Below, piece by piece: positions 54,686 to 63,436 of a stretch of 64,000 nt of DNA (positions are counted from its first letter, which is position 1; each line of letters begins with the position of its first letter). The translations under genes and the position numbers were made by a program. The notes beneath the pieces are model-generated. The model was not told where the DNA came from, made no database searches, and saw only the letters and a list, made by a program, of their open reading frames with translations. Origin of the DNA: Candidatus Accumulibacter sp. ACC003 (GTDB lineage Bacteria; Pseudomonadota; Gammaproteobacteria; Burkholderiales; Rhodocyclaceae); contig NZ_CAJQTX010000002.1 in the NCBI RefSeq assembly GCF_907163085.1, positions 310,001 through 374,000 of the forward strand. The letters are read 5' to 3'.

Positions 54686-55219
54686 ATGGCAAAAATTGGC
54701 ATTTTCTTCAGCAGCGAAACCGGCCGAACGCAGCTGGTCGCGCAGTACATCGCCAAGAGCCTGGGTGGCGCAGCCGCTTCCCCGGTCAATATCGAGAACG
54801 CGACGCTAAGCGACTTCCTCGCTCACGACGCGCTGATTCTCGGCAGCCCGACGCACGGCAGCGGCCAGCCGCATGGCCCCGCTTTCGGATTGTGCCCGCC
54901 GACCTGGCAGGCTTTTCTGGCGCAGCTCGCGGGCGCCGACCTGTCTGGCAAAGTGGTGGCGATCTACGGCGTCGGCGATCAGAAAAAATACCCCGGTGCC
55001 TTCGTCAATGCCATCGCCGTCATTCAAGACGCGCTGCTGGCAGGCGGCGCGCGCGTCGTCGGCCGCTGGCCGACCACCGGTTACGATTTCACCGCCTCAC
55101 AGGCCGTCGACGGAGGACAGTTCGTCGGGCTGGCTCTTGACCAGACCAACCAGCCGGGATTGACCGGACAACGCGTGGAAAGCTGGCTGGCGCAAGTCCG
55201 CAGCGAGTTGCTGCCGTGA
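54686..55219 (+). CDS. Flavodoxin
   Basis: A 177-residue long-chain flavodoxin. AKIGIFFSSETGRTQLVAQYIAKSLGG contains the FMN-phosphate loop, ALILGSPTHGSGQ and VAIYGVGDQKKYPGAF surround the isoalloxazine ring, and GRWPTTGYDFTASQAVDGGQFVGLALDQTNQ is typical of the long-chain class. It carries electrons in the cytoplasm; the style resembles NifF-like flavodoxins, but no nif genes are in the window. I give the ATG at 54686; a GTG at 54677, coupled to the small ORF's stop, is equally possible. Confidence 0.9.
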   Translation: MAKIGIFFSSETGRTQLVAQYIAKSLGGAAASPVNIENATLSDFLAHDALILGSPTHGSGQPHGPAFGLCPPTWQAFLAQLAGADLSGKVVAIYGVGDQKKYPGAFVNAIAVIQDALLAGGARVVGRWPTTGYDFTASQAVDGGQFVGLALDQTNQPGLTGQRVESWLAQVRSELLP

Positions 55220-55337
55220 TCAAGGTTGCGCTCGCTGCGAGGTAGCCGGGCCGGCGCCGCAGCGGCTCAAGGGCACGACGCTCGTCGGCGCTTGCCGGCC
55301 GCCTGGCGTGGCGCGCCGTCAGTTCTTCGCGCACGGC

Positions 55338-56096
55338 CTAATCGGACGAGTTCTGTTCAGCGCGTTTACTGTGGCGACTCAGGCTACCACTCAGCTGCCC
55401 GACGATTTCCGACGCCGCGTTGATGATCTGGCTCGAGCCGAAACCGGCACGGGTCATTTCCTTGTAGAACGACTTGGCCAGGATCCTGGCGACTTGATCG
55501 GGGTGGTCGACGGCACTCGCCAGCGCGCTGGCGATATCCTTTTCGGCAAACTGCATCAGCGCCAACTGGGCGAAGCGCGACTTCAGAATATTCTGCAGTT
55601 GCACGACTTGAATCGCTTTGCCGACAAACAGCGCGACGACCTCGAGCAGATTCAGGTCATTGCTTTTGAAGCTGCGCCCGCCGACGTGGCCGCTGACATT
55701 GATCACGCCGACGATCCGGCCGTTGATGCCGATCGGCGACGACAGCAAGCTCGTGCGGGGATCATCGGGACGGCGTGCGCACGCGGCAAAGTCGGAGCGG
55801 GCGATGTCCTCGACCAGCAAAGACGCACCCGTGGCGACCACGCGCCCGGCAATGCCTTCGCCGCTATGCGCCGACTCCTTGTAGGCGGCAGCCGGTAGCG
55901 GGCCATAGCTGCCACAGACGCGCAGGCACAGCGTGCCCAGCTCGTCGTCGCCCAACAGCATCAGCGAACAGTTTTCGGCGTTGAGAACCTTGGCCGAAAT
56001 GGCTGCCAGCTGGCGCATGTTGTCGTCGAAGCTACCTTCATCGAGACAGGTGGCCAAGTCCTGGAGCTTGACCAGTACGTTTTCCTTCTCACCCAT
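55338..56096 (-). CDS. GAF domain-containing protein
   Basis: A 252-residue cytoplasmic protein. A GAF domain covers residues about 20-170: VLNAENCSLMLLGDDELGTLCLRVCGSYG, GEGIAGRVVATGASLLVEDIA, SLLSSPIGINGRIVGVINVSGHVGGRSF and DLNLLEVVALFVGKAIQVVQLQ. The C-terminal part is helical and has no recognised output domain. GAF domains bind small ligands or haem, so this looks like a sensor or adaptor. It lies 57 bp beyond the periplasmic-binding-protein gene on the same strand, and could be part of one unit with it and the permease. Confidence 0.8.
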   Translation of the reverse strand: MGEKENVLVKLQDLATCLDEGSFDDNMRQLAAISAKVLNAENCSLMLLGDDELGTLCLRVCGSYGPLPAAAYKESAHSGEGIAGRVVATGASLLVEDIARSDFAACARRPDDPRTSLLSSPIGINGRIVGVINVSGHVGGRSFKSNDLNLLEVVALFVGKAIQVVQLQNILKSRFAQLALMQFAEKDIASALASAVDHPDQVARILAKSFYKEMTRAGFGSSQIINAASEIVGQLSGSLSRHSKRAEQNSSD

Positions 56097-56153
56097 GATC
56101 TTTCCCGAGAGCTGCCCGGCACCTGGATTATAGGCGCTCGACGAGAATTGAGG

Positions 56154-56969
56154 TCACTGCTGCCACACCGGTTGGCTGAAGCGCCGGCGCATGTCATCAG
56201 GTATCGGCTCGATCTTCAGGCGATTGTATTGGTCGGCGATGCGCTGATACGTGCCATCGGCCCTGACCTCCGCAAGCGCCTTCTGCCATTTCTGCACCTC
56301 GGCGTCTGGCAGGTCTTTCGAACCGGCGAGGTAGATCTCGCTCTTGCGCACGATCTCACCGAAGTTGAGCGCCTCAAGGTTGGCACCGACCTCGCGCATA
56401 CCGTAGATGATCATCAGGCGCGGCGCCAGCCAGGCGTCGATCCGGCGCTGCTGCATCAGGCGCGCGTTCATCCACTCCTCGTGCAGCGGCCGAATCCGCT
56501 TGAATCCGCGCTCTTCGAGCAGCGCTTCGGCACCAGAGTTGCTGAGCACGCCGATCGGCCGGTCCTTGACCTTGTCAAGGCTGGACACGTCGATGCCGGC
56601 GCCGCCAACGACGACCAGATCGTCGGTGTAGATCCTTGCCAGCCAGCTGTACTTGGCTTCTCGCTCGGGGCTGCGGGTCAGAGCCAGGATGCCGATGTTC
56701 GGCCGTGTCTGGGCAATTCGCTGCGCTGCTTCCCAGGGCATGAACTCGATCAGACCCGAGTGGCCGACGCGCTTGGCCATCTCGGTCACCACCTCATAAA
56801 CAAAGCCCTGCTTGACTCCAGGCGTCTCGGTCACGCTGACCGGCGGGATCTGGAAGGTGTAAGGCGGCAGCTCCGCGGCCAGCAGCCGCAACTCCTTCGC
56901 CGGCTCTTGTGCGCCCAGCCGCGGCGCCCAGGCCAGCAGCGTGGCCAGGAAAACGATAAGGATGCGCAC
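56154..56969 (-). CDS. Periplasmic substrate-binding protein (amino-acid ABC type)
   Basis: A 271-residue protein with a signal peptide (MRILIVFLATLLAWAPRLGAQ) and a PBPb/SBP_bac_3 fold: LRLLAAELPPYTFQ, VYEVVTEMAKRVGH, FMPWEAAQRIAQTRPNIGILALTRSPERE and a C-terminal hinge (DAEVQKWQKALAEVRADGTYQRIADQY). Such proteins either feed an ABC importer or act as sensory receptors. No ABC genes are nearby; the 5' neighbour is a GntP-type permease 11 bp upstream. The ligand is unknown. Confidence 0.85.
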   Translation of the reverse strand: MRILIVFLATLLAWAPRLGAQEPAKELRLLAAELPPYTFQIPPVSVTETPGVKQGFVYEVVTEMAKRVGHSGLIEFMPWEAAQRIAQTRPNIGILALTRSPEREAKYSWLARIYTDDLVVVGGAGIDVSSLDKVKDRPIGVLSNSGAEALLEERGFKRIRPLHEEWMNARLMQQRRIDAWLAPRLMIIYGMREVGANLEALNFGEIVRKSEIYLAGSKDLPDAEVQKWQKALAEVRADGTYQRIADQYNRLKIEPIPDDMRRRFSQPVWQQ

Positions 56970-56980
56970 GGGCCTGCTCC

Positions 56981-58381
56981 TCAGAAAGTACCAAACATGC
57001 CGTCGAGAACAATCACCAGAATCAGCGACAGCAGCGGAAAAGCGACGGCGACCATGAAGATGTCGAAGTAGGACTGCTTGTGGTTCAGCCCGCAGATCGC
57101 CAGCAGCGTGATCACCGCGCCGTTGTGCGGCAGCGCGTCGAGGCCGCCTGATGCGAGCGCCGCGACTCGGTGCAGGATCTGCGGGTTGATACCCGCCGCC
57201 TGCGCCAGTTCGAGGTAGGTCTGACCGACCGCCTGCAGGGCGATACTCATGCCACCCGACGCCGATCCGGTGATACCGGCGAGAACGTTGACGACGATCG
57301 CCAGGCCGATCACCGGGTTGTCGGTCAGTGCCATCAGCCAGTCCCTGATGAACAGGAACGACGCCAGACTGGCGATCACCGCGCCATAGGCAACCTCGGA
57401 ACCGACGTTGAGGATCGGCAGCATCGAACCGAGCGCGCCATCGGTCAGCGACTGGCGGACGTTATTGAAACGCTTCCAGGTCAGGCCGATGAGCACGGCG
57501 CAGGCGATCAGCATGGCCATAATGATCGCCCAGATGCCACCGACCGCCGATACCGTCGTCTTGCCATATTTGGGCAACGCCAGATAGTCGGTATCCATGG
57601 CCGGAATGAAGTACTTGCTGAAGACGAAGTTGAGGACCAGGACCAGCACCACCGGGACGATGGCCACGGCGAACGACGGCATGTTCCCCGCCGGTGTCGG
57701 CGCCGGATCGTCGGCGACGGGCAGCCGATCGTCTTCACCGTAGCCTTCTCCGGCATTGCGCGCGCGCCGGGCGCGCATCATCAGCCAGGCGCTGCCGCAA
57801 CCAAACATCAGCAACCCGGCGATAATTCCCAGACCAGGCGCGGCGAAGGCGTCGGTATGGAAATACGGCATCGGAATGGCGTTCTGGATCGCTGGCGAAC
57901 CCGGCAGCGCCGACATCGTGAAGGTGAACGAGCCGAGGGCAATCGCCGCCGGGATCAGTCGTTTCGGCAGGTTGCCCTCGCGGAACATCTGAATGGCCAC
58001 CGGGAAGACGGCGAAAGCGACGACAAAAAGCGACACGCCGCCATAGGTGAGGACGCCGCAGGCGAGGATGATGGCGATGATCGCGCGTTCCTTGCCGGTC
58101 CACTCGACGATCTTGTGGGCGATGGTCCGCGCGCAGCCGGAGTCGTCCATCAGCTTGCCAAAGACGGCACCCAACAGGAACAGCGGGAAGAACTTGATCA
58201 GGTAGTTGCCCAGGGCGGGCATGAAGACCTGCGTATAGGTGGCGATGACCGGCGGGTCGAGTCCGCCGAACAGCAGCCCGACGAGGGCACAGATCGGCGC
58301 GATGATGATCACGTTCCAGCCGCGATAGGCAAGAGCAATCAGCAGCACCAGCGAGAGGACAATCCCCACAATACCAAACAT
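56981..58381 (-). CDS. GntP-family permease
   Basis: A 466-residue inner-membrane protein with about twelve to fourteen helices. It starts MFGIVGIVLSLVLLIALAYRGWNVIIIAPICALVG, and FKLPLFLLGAVFGKLMDDSG-type and GGVSLFVVAFAVFPVAIQMF segments, plus GITGSASGGMSIALQAVG, belong to the GntP/gluconate and related hydroxy-acid transporter group. GGLDALPHNGAVITLLAICGL is a further conserved loop. I chose the ATG at 58381, which has AAGGGG at 6 bp; a GTG two codons upstream is possible. It is the first gene of a short unit with the binding protein, and perhaps the GAF gene. The substrate is a carboxylate by family. Confidence 0.88.
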   Translation of the reverse strand: MFGIVGIVLSLVLLIALAYRGWNVIIIAPICALVGLLFGGLDPPVIATYTQVFMPALGNYLIKFFPLFLLGAVFGKLMDDSGCARTIAHKIVEWTGKERAIIAIILACGVLTYGGVSLFVVAFAVFPVAIQMFREGNLPKRLIPAAIALGSFTFTMSALPGSPAIQNAIPMPYFHTDAFAAPGLGIIAGLLMFGCGSAWLMMRARRARNAGEGYGEDDRLPVADDPAPTPAGNMPSFAVAIVPVVLVLVLNFVFSKYFIPAMDTDYLALPKYGKTTVSAVGGIWAIIMAMLIACAVLIGLTWKRFNNVRQSLTDGALGSMLPILNVGSEVAYGAVIASLASFLFIRDWLMALTDNPVIGLAIVVNVLAGITGSASGGMSIALQAVGQTYLELAQAAGINPQILHRVAALASGGLDALPHNGAVITLLAICGLNHKQSYFDIFMVAVAFPLLSLILVIVLDGMFGTF

Positions 58382-58712
58382 GCGCACCCCCTTCTTTTAA
58401 CATGGAAATCAGACACTTTCGTAGTGCCGCGCGGAGTATCGCGCTGTTTATCACGAACCGTCAATCGATTATTCTTTTGGCAATTTCGTCGATCCGATCG
58501 CCGCCGGCGCCGCGTCCAAGACCCGCCGCCGGCGCGCTGTCGCTGCCGCCGCGCGAACGCAGACGAGTGCCGAAGCCGCTCGGCGTGCTGGTGTAGAATG
58601 GCGCCGCGCCAGCAACCGCGACCCGGCGGCTCGGTGATGTTGCGGACGTGCAGCGCCTTGACCACCCGACGGGCCTGACCGGCGACTGCCGGCAAGCCGT
58701 TTTTCCTGACCG
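58382..58712. other. Intergenic region between permease and hrpA
   Basis: A 331-bp divergent spacer without a protein-like frame. A TAGAAT box at 58594-58599 could be the -10 of hrpA, about 115 nt before its ATG; no clear -35 is present. Nothing else was seen. Confidence 0.45.
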
Positions 58713-61700
58713 ATGACCCCAAAGACGACCCCTTCCCCCTCCCCTGACCCAATCCCGCCGCGCGACATGTTTGCCGACTGCCTGGCGGTCGATCAGCGTC
58801 GTCTGCGCGCGCTGACGCGCGATCTGCGGCATTTGTTCGGTGCCAAGCGCGACGCCCGGCTGGCCGAGCGCGACAGCTTGCGCGAACGCTCGCAGGCGGC
58901 CGTCGCGGCGCGGCGGGCGCGGTTGCCAAAACCGGTCTTTGCCGACGAGCTGCCGGTCAATGGCCGACGCGCCGAGATCGCCGAGCTGATCGCCGCCAAC
59001 CAGGTGCTGATCGTTTGCGGCGAAACCGGCTCGGGCAAGACCACGCAGATCCCGAAGATCTGCCTCGAGATCGGGCGCGGCAGCGCCGGCCTGATCGGCC
59101 ACACGCAACCGCGGCGGATCGCCGCGCGGTCCACCGCCGCACGTATCGCGCACGAATTGCAGAGCCAGGTCGGCGGCCTGGTGGGTTACAAGATCCGCTT
59201 CAGCGATCGCACCTCGCCCGATGCCTTCGTCAAGCTGATGACCGACGGCATCCTGCTGGCCGAGACGCAAGGCGACGCCTGGCTCGAACAATACGACACG
59301 CTGATCATCGACGAGGCGCACGAGCGCAGCCTGAATATCGACTTTCTGCTCGGCTACCTCAAGCAGCTGCTGCCCAAGCGTCGCGACCTGAAATTGATCA
59401 TCACTTCGGCGACGATCGACGCCGAACGTTTTTCGCAGCACTTCGACGACGCGCCGGTGATCGAGGTCTCGGGACGACTACATCCGGTCGAGTTGCGCTA
59501 TCGACCGCTACAGAGCCAGGAAGACGACAAGGCCGGCGACGACGAGGGTGATCTGTATCAGGCGATCGTCGACGCCTGCGACGAACTGCATCGGGCCGGC
59601 CCGGGCGACGTGCTGGTCTTTCTGCCCGGCGAACGCGAGATCCGCGAGGCCGCCGAGGCCTTGCGCAAGCATCACCCGCCGCATACCGAAATCCTGCCAC
59701 TGTTCGCGCGCCTGTCGGTCGAGGAGCAGGGGCGGATTTTCAAACCGCACGTTGGTCGCCGCATCGTCCTGGCGACCAACGTCGCCGAGACCTCGCTGAC
59801 CGTTCCGGGTATCCGCTACGTCGTCGATTCCGGGCTGGCGCGCGTCAAACGCTATTCGTACCGCAACAAGGTCGAGCAACTGCAGATCGAGAAGATCGCG
59901 CAAGCGTCGGCCAACCAGCGCGCCGGACGCTGCGGCCGCGTCGCCGCCGGGGTCTGCATCCGCCTCTACGACGAGCAGGACTTCAGCTTGCGGCCGGCGT
60001 ATTCGGAACCCGAGATCCTGCGCTCGTCGCTGGCCGGCGTCATCCTGCGCATGAAGGCCGTGCGCCTCGGCGACGTCGAGGATTTTCCCTTCCTCGAAGC
60101 GCCGCCGGCGAAGGCGATCAGCGACGGCTACCAGTTGCTGCTCGAACTCGGTGCGGTTAACGACGAGCATGCGCTGACAGCAATCGGCCAGGAGCTGGCG
60201 AAACTGCCGCTGGATCCACGCCTCGGGCGGATGATCGTCGCCGCCCGCGACGAAGGCTGTCTGCGCGAGGTGCTGGTCATCGCCGCTGCGCTGAGCGTGC
60301 AGGACCCGCGCGAACGTCCGCAGGAGCGACAGGGCAGCGCCGACGCCGCGCACCGCAAGTTCGCCGACGAAAAGTCGGAATTCCTCTCTTGGCTGAAGCT
60401 CTGGGACTGGTATCAGGCCGAGGTCGAGCACCGCAAGTCGCAGCGCAAGCTGGTCGAGGCGTGCCACGCCAACTTCCTGTCAGCACTGCGCATGCGTGAG
60501 TGGCGCGACATCCACGGGCAACTGCACGCCTTCGCCGCCGAGCAGCAATGGCGCGAGAACCAGCTGCCGGCGACTTACGACGCGATTCACCGCGCGCTCC
60601 TCGCCGGGCTGCTCGGCAACATTGGCTGCAAGTCGGAAGATTCAGCGTATTACCTCGGCGCGCGCGGCATCAAGCTGCTGATCCATCCGGGGTCGACGCT
60701 GCAGAAGAAGGCCGGCAAGTGGATCGTCGCCGCCGAAATCAGCGAAACAACGAGGCTGTTCGCGCGCTGCGTGGCGCGCGTCGAACCCGAGTGGCTGGAA
60801 CGTGTCGGCGCACACCTGCTCAAGCGCAGCTACTTCGACCCGCACTGGGAGAAAAAGGCGATGCAGGCAATCGCCTTCGAGCGGATCACGCTCTATGGCA
60901 TCGTCGTCGACCCGCGCCGGCGAGTCAATTTCGGGCCGCTCAACCCGCCGGCGGCACGCGAAGTCTTTATCCGGCAGGCACTGGTCGAAGGCGAGGTCAG
61001 CGACGAGTTCCAGCGACGCTGGGATTTCTTCACCCACAATCAACAGCTGGCGCTCGATATCGAGACGCTCGAACACAAATCGCGCCGGCCCGACGTGCTG
61101 GTCGACGACGAGCTGATCTACACCTTCTACGACCAGATCATTCCCGAGGGCATCTACAGCGGCGCCAGTTTTGACAAGTGGCTGCGCGATGCCGAACGCG
61201 AACAGCCGCGCCTCCTGCATTTGCTGCGCGAAGACCTGATGCGCCATGAGGCCGCAGGCATCACCAGCGAGGCGTTTCCACATCAGCTGCAACTGGGCGG
61301 CGTCGACTACCAGCTGGCGTATCACTTCGAACCCGGCAGCGCTCGCGATGGCGTGACGCTGACGCTGCCACTGGCGCAGCTCAACCAGCTGCCAGCGGCG
61401 CGCTGCGAGTGGCTGGTACCCGGGCTACTCAAGGAAAAGGTCCAGCAGCTGGTGAAAACGCTGCCGCAGCGGATCCGCGCCAAGCTGGTGCCGGTCCCGG
61501 AGTTCGCCGCCGACTTCGTCGCGCAAGTGCCGGCGGTGGACAAACCGCTGGTGATGGCGCTGATCGGATTCATCGTGCATACACGCGGGCTCAATACACG
61601 CGGTTGGGAGATCACGCCCGACGCTTTCCGTCCCGACGCTGTACCGGCACACCTGCACTTCAACTTCCGCCTGATCGACGAGAACGGGCGCCAGCTCGGC

Positions 61701-62651
61701 GTCAGCCGCAAGCTCAGCGATCTGCGCAGCGAATGGGGGCGCGAAGCGAAGCAGGAGTTCGCCGAGCTGCACGAGACGCCGGCCGAATTGTCTGGACTGA
61801 CCGACTGGACTTTTGGCGAGCTGGCAGAGATCATCGAAGTCGATGTCGGTAACGGCCAAACGGTGGTCGGCTACCCCGGGCTGGCCGACGATGGCGACAG
61901 CGTCTCGGTGTGCGTCTTCGATTCGCCCGGTGAGGCGCTGCAGTCGCATTCGGCGGGTCTGCTGCGGCTGTTCATGCTGCACTTTCGCGAGCAGCAGAAA
62001 TACCTGGAGAAGAATCTACCGGGGCTGACCCAGATGGCGATGCAATTCATGGCGCTTGGAACGTTCGACGAGCTGCGGCGGCAGTTGCTCGAACTGACGT
62101 TCGCACGCGCCTGCCTGAGCGATCCGTGGCCAAGCGACGCCGCCAGTTTCGCGGCGCGCTGCCTGGAGGCCAAACCACGGGTGGGCTTGCTGGCACAGGA
62201 AATTTGCCGTCTGCTTGGGCAGATCCTCGACGATTGGCTGGCGCTGCACAAGAAACTGCTGGCGTGCAAGAGCTCGGGCAGCACAGTGCACGATATCGAG
62301 GGACAATTGGCACGGCTGATCGGCAAGCACTTCATCACCGAAACACCCTTCGAGCGTCTGCAGCACTTCCCCCGCTACCTGAAAGCGATCGCGCTGCGGC
62401 TCGACAAACTGAAAGCGGGCGGCGCCCAGGGCGCGGCGCGCGATAGCCGCTTGCTGGCCGAGTACCTGCCGCTGTGGACAAACTATCAGCGACGCGCCAC
62501 GGTGTTGGCCAAACAGGGAGTCGGCGACGCGCAGCTCGAACAGTTTCGCTGGTTACTCGAAGAACTGCGCGTGCACCTGTTCGCGCAGGAGCTGCGCACG
62601 CCGACGCCGATTTCGAGCAAACGTCTGCAGAAGATGTGGGAAGGCATGTAA
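58713..62651 (+). CDS. hrpA: ATP-dependent RNA helicase HrpA
   Basis: A 1312-residue DEAH-box helicase, full length for HrpA. Motifs: VLIVCGETGSGKTTQIPK (Walker A), HTQPRRIAARSTAARIA, LIIDEAHERSLNIDFLLG (DEAH), LIITSATIDAERFS, VVDSGLARVKRY and SANQRAGRCGRVAAGVC (motif VI). The HA2 and OB domains follow, and the C-terminal DUF3418 half ends in KRLQKMWEGM. HrpA unwinds RNA and in Escherichia coli helps mRNA processing and rescue of stalled ribosomes. The EI24 gene starts 32 bp later. Confidence 0.96.
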   Translation: MTPKTTPSPSPDPIPPRDMFADCLAVDQRRLRALTRDLRHLFGAKRDARLAERDSLRERSQAAVAARRARLPKPVFADELPVNGRRAEIAELIAANQVLIVCGETGSGKTTQIPKICLEIGRGSAGLIGHTQPRRIAARSTAARIAHELQSQVGGLVGYKIRFSDRTSPDAFVKLMTDGILLAETQGDAWLEQYDTLIIDEAHERSLNIDFLLGYLKQLLPKRRDLKLIITSATIDAERFSQHFDDAPVIEVSGRLHPVELRYRPLQSQEDDKAGDDEGDLYQAIVDACDELHRAGPGDVLVFLPGEREIREAAEALRKHHPPHTEILPLFARLSVEEQGRIFKPHVGRRIVLATNVAETSLTVPGIRYVVDSGLARVKRYSYRNKVEQLQIEKIAQASANQRAGRCGRVAAGVCIRLYDEQDFSLRPAYSEPEILRSSLAGVILRMKAVRLGDVEDFPFLEAPPAKAISDGYQLLLELGAVNDEHALTAIGQELAKLPLDPRLGRMIVAARDEGCLREVLVIAAALSVQDPRERPQERQGSADAAHRKFADEKSEFLSWLKLWDWYQAEVEHRKSQRKLVEACHANFLSALRMREWRDIHGQLHAFAAEQQWRENQLPATYDAIHRALLAGLLGNIGCKSEDSAYYLGARGIKLLIHPGSTLQKKAGKWIVAAEISETTRLFARCVARVEPEWLERVGAHLLKRSYFDPHWEKKAMQAIAFERITLYGIVVDPRRRVNFGPLNPPAAREVFIRQALVEGEVSDEFQRRWDFFTHNQQLALDIETLEHKSRRPDVLVDDELIYTFYDQIIPEGIYSGASFDKWLRDAEREQPRLLHLLREDLMRHEAAGITSEAFPHQLQLGGVDYQLAYHFEPGSARDGVTLTLPLAQLNQLPAARCEWLVPGLLKEKVQQLVKTLPQRIRAKLVPVPEFAADFVAQVPAVDKPLVMALIGFIVHTRGLNTRGWEITPDAFRPDAVPAHLHFNFRLIDENGRQLGVSRKLSDLRSEWGREAKQEFAELHETPAELSGLTDWTFGELAEIIEVDVGNGQTVVGYPGLADDGDSVSVCVFDSPGEALQSHSAGLLRLFMLHFREQQKYLEKNLPGLTQMAMQFMALGTFDELRRQLLELTFARACLSDPWPSDAASFAARCLEAKPRVGLLAQEICRLLGQILDDWLALHKKLLACKSSGSTVHDIEGQLARLIGKHFITETPFERLQHFPRYLKAIALRLDKLKAGGAQGAARDSRLLAEYLPLWTNYQRRATVLAKQGVGDAQLEQFRWLLEELRVHLFAQELRTPTPISSKRLQKMWEGM

Positions 62652-62683
62652 GGCCATGGCCACGCTGGGCAAGGAGAGGAACA

Positions 62684-63436
62684 ATGACTGAGATCGTGCT
62701 GGCGATGGGGCGCAGCCTGCGGACGCTGGGCCGCGGCCGCGTCTGGCTGCTGTTTTTCGGGCCGGCGGTGGTCGCCCTGCTGGTCTGGATCGCGCTGACG
62801 GTGTTCGCCCTTGAGAGTCTGATCGGCGCCCTCATCGAGCAGCCGCCATTGACCTGGCTGGTCGGCTGGGGAGTGGCGTGGCTGGCCAAGCTCGGCGCCG
62901 TACTCGGCGGCTGGCTGCTGATTCTCGCCGCCGCCTTCGTCACGGCGATGCTGCTGGCGGCGATCTTCGTAATGCCGCTGCTGCTCGACCACGTCGCCCT
63001 GGCTGATTACCCGGAACTGGCACGCCTCGGCAAGGACAGCGTCGCAGCGGGCGCCTGGAACAGCATTGCCGCGGTCGTCCTGTACCTGATCGGCTGGCTG
63101 CTGACGCTGCCGCTGTGGTTGATCCCGGGCCTTGGCCTGCTGCTGCCGATCCTGTGGATGGCCTGGTTGACGCGTCGGACCTTTGCCTTCGACGCGCTCA
63201 CCGTGCACGCCACCGAGCAGGAATGGCGCGAGCTGCGTCGCCAGCATGGCCTGCCGCTGCTGCTCCTCGGTGTCGTCCTGGCGCTGCTGGCGCATATCCC
63301 GATCCTCGGCCTGCTGACGCCGACGCTGGCCGCCCTGGCGTTTACGCACTTCTGCCTCGAGGCCTTGCGACGCTTGCGGCAAGGAGCGCTGGTGGCGGTG
63401 ATCAACGAACAGCCGGCGCTGGAGGAAGTGAAATGA
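62684..63436 (+). CDS. EI24 (CysZ-like) domain membrane protein
   Basis: A 250-residue protein with about six hydrophobic segments, starting MTEIVLAMGRSLRTLGRGRVWLLFFGPAVVALL. LADYPELARLGKDSVAAGAWNSIAAVVLYLIGWLL and LLPILWMAWLTRRTFAFDAL are the core of the EI24/CysZ family, in which some members move sulfate. The ATG at 62684 follows AAGGAGAGGA. It overlaps the next gene by 4 bp, so the two are co-translated. Function in this group is not defined. Confidence 0.85.
   Translation: MTEIVLAMGRSLRTLGRGRVWLLFFGPAVVALLVWIALTVFALESLIGALIEQPPLTWLVGWGVAWLAKLGAVLGGWLLILAAAFVTAMLLAAIFVMPLLLDHVALADYPELARLGKDSVAAGAWNSIAAVVLYLIGWLLTLPLWLIPGLGLLLPILWMAWLTRRTFAFDALTVHATEQEWRELRRQHGLPLLLLGVVLALLAHIPILGLLTPTLAALAFTHFCLEALRRLRQGALVAVINEQPALEEVK

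Noticed and set aside
57170-58678. 502-codon plus-strand frame opposite the GntP permease
   Set aside because: Composition (His/Asp/Arg/Gln-rich, no hydrophobic core) is typical of antisense frames in high-GC DNA; the minus strand encodes a clear permease.
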